The notes below the pieces were generated by a model that saw nothing but the letters and a program-made list of their open reading frames with translations, was not told the origin of the DNA and ran no database searches. A DNA stretch of 11,047 bases from DASXPG01 sp035559335. Lineage in GTDB: Bacteria; Gemmatimonadota; Gemmatimonadetes; Gemmatimonadales; JACORV01. The position numbers and the translations under genes are program-made. Location: contig DATMBH010000314.1 in the NCBI GenBank assembly GCA_035559335.1, forward strand, positions 1 through 11,047, read 5' to 3'. This document shows, piece after piece, positions 8,767 to 11,047 of this stretch (position 1 is its first letter; the number at the start of each line of letters is the position of its first letter).

Positions 8767-11047
8767 CTATGGCTGCACGGCCGCGCGCGGGGCAGCCGGT
8801 TGCTTCACCCAGCGATCGAACCACTCGATCATCCGGGCCACGCAGTCGAGGATGGTCTCCCTGGCCTGGTAGCCATGGGCCTCGAACGGATAGGTAACCA
8901 GTTCGGCCGTCGCGCCATGGCCCTTGAGCGCCATGAACATCCGGTCCGACTGGATGGGGAACGTGCCAGAGTTGTCGTCGGCCTCACCGTGAATCAGCAG
9001 GATCGGTTCGTTGATCCGGTCGGCGTGGTTGAAAGTCGACATCGCCGCGTATACATCAGGCGCCTGCCAGAAGGTCCGCGACTCGTTCTGGAACCCGAAC
9101 GGCGTCAGGGTGCGGTTGTAGGCACCGCTGCGCGCCACTCCGGCGCGGAACAGATCCGAGTGAGCCAGCAGGTTCGCCGTGGTGAACGCACCGTAGCTGT
9201 GGCCACCCACTCCCACCCGGTTGCGATCGGTGACGCCGAGCGAAACCAGATGGTCGATAGCCGCTTGGGCCCCAGCCACCACCTGCTGCACGTAGCTGTT
9301 GTTGGCGGTGTCGCCTCCCACCACCGGCAGGCTCGGGTTGTCGAGCACGGCGTAGCCCTGGGTTAGCAGGAACAGGTGCGACGCGCCCGTTATGCGCGTG
9401 AACCGGTTGGGCGAGCCCCGCACCTGGCCTGCGGCGTCGGCGCTCCCGAACTCCGCCGGATAGACCCACAGCACGGTGGGCAGCCGGGTGCCTCGCTGGT
9501 AGCCGGGCGGCAGGTACAGCGTTCCCGACAGCTGGACCCCGTCGGCCCGGCGGTAGGTGATGAGCTCGCGGTGGATCCCCGCCAGCTGCGGCGCGGGATC
9601 GGCAAAGGCGGTCAGGGCGCGCGGCGCCGTGCGGCGCACCAGGTCCCGCACGTAGTAGTTGGGCGGCTCGCGCCGCGTCTCGCGGCTGGTTAGCACCTGG
9701 CCACGCTCGGCATCGAGTACCGCGATCACCTGCTCGTAGGCCGAGTCGGGGGACTGGAACAGCCGAGTGGCACGTAGTTCTCGCAGGTCCAAACGGTCGA
9801 GGAACGGCCGGTCACCCTGGGGTGAAGCGCCCTCCCCTACCAGGAAGAGGTAGCGGCCATCGGCCGACTGGAGCAGCGCGGGATCACCCGAGGCGGTCGG
9901 CACCAGTAGTGGCCGGCCCGGATCGCCGTAGCGGTCCTCGCTGTCGCGGTCCCACAGCAGCCGCGGCTGCGCCTCGCGGCGGTCGGCGTCCACGATCCAG
10001 GTCCGCGTCCGGCGGCTCGCGCGGTCGGACTCGGTCAGTAGCGCCATACCGTCGCGCACGCTGAATAACGCGCCGCTGGAGCGCCACTCGGTGCGCGCGA
10101 TCTCTACCGCCTCACCGTCAGGCAGCTCGAGCCTCATCATCCTGTCACGGTGCGGCACGCTGCGACGCGGATCGCCTTCGTCCAGCGCCTCGACCCACAC
10201 CAACGTGGCGGGCCGCCCGGGACGCCACCCTACCCCGCGCGGCCCGGTGCGAACGCCGCGGATCGGAATCCGCTCGCCCAGCGGCAACTCGGCAATTGTG
10301 CGCACCCGCCTGCCGCCGCGATCCAGCACCTCGATGCGCAGCGGAAACAGCGAAGCCGGGACAAGATAGGAGTAGGGACGGGTCACCGACGTCGTGAGCA
10401 CGAACCGGCCGTCGGGTGACGGATCGGCTTCCAAGTACACCGCGCTCGGCCCGAAGCGGGACGCAGTCCTGGTCCGGACGTTCACAACAGCCAGCTGCGA
10501 GGTCATGTAGTGGTCGAACAGCGCCTCGTCGTATGGCGTTTCCAGCAGGTCCTGGAAGGTGCGCACCGGCGCCGGACGCCCGTCCGAGACCTGGCGGTTG
10601 GGACCCTGCGGCACCGCGGCCGGCGCGGGTGCTGCGCCGCGAGATTCGGGCACGAAGCGGCACACCAGCTCCACTCCGCCAGCCATCCACGTGCACGGCG
10701 CACCGGTGGCAGCATTCAGCGACTGGCCAGTAACCTGCCAGGCCTCGCCGGTTTCGACCGCGGCCGCCCACAGTGCAATGCCGCTGTCGCCCGTCACGGT
10801 GAACGCCACGGTTCGCGCATCCGGCGACCACAGCGGTGCGCCCAATTTGAGGCCGGCCGGCACCGCGACCCGGCGCTCAGATCCGTCCGCCACCCGCTTC
10901 AGCACGATCCCGGTGAACGATGCCTGGCGGTGCGGTCCGTTGGTGCGCGGGTTCACGCGGTAGCCGGCCAGGCGCAGCATCGGCTCGGCCAATTCCGCCA
11001 GAGCCGGCATGCTGGAGCGCGAGGCCAGCGCGATCCAGGCTCGGTCG
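8767..11047 (-). CDS. S9-family serine peptidase, glutamyl endopeptidase-like (N-terminus beyond window)
   Basis: The C-terminal ~759 residues of a prolyl-oligopeptidase-type serine hydrolase are present. The reading frame stays open to the window edge (DRAWIALASRSS precedes the methionine at 11010), so that methionine is internal and the true start is outside. Numbering from that methionine, residues 1 to about 480 are a beta-propeller region with LAEPMLRLAGYRVNPRTNG near the start, and about 485-735 form the alpha/beta-hydrolase domain. The catalytic triad is visible: Ser605 in GGHSYGAF, Asp678 in HGEADDN and His712 in FEAHGY. The propeller start and the HGEADDNSGTFPIQ block resemble S9D glutamyl endopeptidases. 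Related bacterial enzymes are usually exported; a signal peptide would lie outside the window. The protein probably degrades peptides. The gene appears to be the upstream member of an operon with acnA and gpmA. Confidence 0.92.
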   Translation of the reverse strand, partial: DRAWIALASRSSMPALAELAEPMLRLAGYRVNPRTNGPHRQASFTGIVLKRVADGSERRVAVPAGLKLGAPLWSPDARTVAFTVTGDSGIALWAAAVETGEAWQVTGQSLNAATGAPCTWMAGGVELVCRFVPESRGAAPAPAAVPQGPNRQVSDGRPAPVRTFQDLLETPYDEALFDHYMTSQLAVVNVRTRTASRFGPSAVYLEADPSPDGRFVLTTSVTRPYSYLVPASLFPLRIEVLDRGGRRVRTIAELPLGERIPIRGVRTGPRGVGWRPGRPATLVWVEALDEGDPRRSVPHRDRMMRLELPDGEAVEIARTEWRSSGALFSVRDGMALLTESDRASRRTRTWIVDADRREAQPRLLWDRDSEDRYGDPGRPLLVPTASGDPALLQSADGRYLFLVGEGASPQGDRPFLDRLDLRELRATRLFQSPDSAYEQVIAVLDAERGQVLTSRETRREPPNYYVRDLVRRTAPRALTAFADPAPQLAGIHRELITYRRADGVQLSGTLYLPPGYQRGTRLPTVLWVYPAEFGSADAAGQVRGSPNRFTRITGASHLFLLTQGYAVLDNPSLPVVGGDTANNSYVQQVVAGAQAAIDHLVSLGVTDRNRVGVGGHSYGAFTTANLLAHSDLFRAGVARSGAYNRTLTPFGFQNESRTFWQAPDVYAAMSTFNHADRINEPILLIHGEADDNSGTFPIQSDRMFMALKGHGATAELVTYPFEAHGYQARETILDCVARMIEWFDRWVKQPAAPRAAVQP

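Noticed and set aside
8767..11010. Complete peptidase gene starting at the methionine at 11010
   Set aside because: The frame remains open to the window edge, with family-like residues before this methionine, and no signal peptide follows it.

Overview
The window is GC-rich (roughly two-thirds G+C by eye) and densely coding. It looks like a chromosomal piece of a free-living, respiring bacterium. The combination of a large S9-family peptidase, a tandem Ig-like (BIG2) lipoprotein ending in a cytochrome c-like domain, and short-period repeats in the gene gaps is reminiscent of Gemmatimonadota. That assignment is an inference from family resemblance, and no marker gene in the window proves it.

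Layout. On the left, a truncated 3-oxoacyl-ACP synthase III gene (fabH type, minus strand, cut by the window start) diverges from a small nitroreductase-family gene (plus strand). The 61-base gap between them (479-539) must hold both promoters, but no convincing boxes or Shine-Dalgarno sites are visible. The nitroreductase converges on a 673-residue minus-strand lipoprotein with about six Ig-like repeats and a C-terminal single-heme cytochrome-like domain. The 73 bases between their stop codons are almost entirely a perfect long hairpin built of 8-base repeats. Upstream of the lipoprotein gene is a 158-base gap (3202-3359) carrying a second, degenerate 8-base-period repeat. Then a two-gene plus-strand unit begins: a small three-helix membrane protein, followed with a 1-base overlap by an SLC13/DASS-type anion or dicarboxylate transporter. 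The transporter converges on a minus-strand operon read from the right edge: an S9 prolyl-oligopeptidase-type peptidase (N-terminus outside the window), then acnA (22-base gap), then gpmA (4-base ATGA overlap). The gap between the transporter and gpmA holds a third repeat, with a 7-base period, that runs into the 3' end of gpmA.

How the genes fit together. Aconitase (TCA cycle) and phosphoglycerate mutase (glycolysis and gluconeogenesis) are translationally coupled central-carbon enzymes. The nearby DASS transporter could supply TCA-cycle dicarboxylates, although it lies on the opposite strand and its substrate cannot be read from sequence. The peptidase and the Ig/cytochrome lipoprotein are exported proteins. 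The rest of the window is ordinary housekeeping.

I found no tRNA, rRNA, CRISPR array, insertion sequence, phage gene or defence system, and nothing that reads as a clearly new multi-gene system. The most unusual material is the three short-period repeats in the three gene gaps, the CX4CH heme domain fused to the Ig repeats, and the uncharacterised small membrane protein coupled to the transporter.
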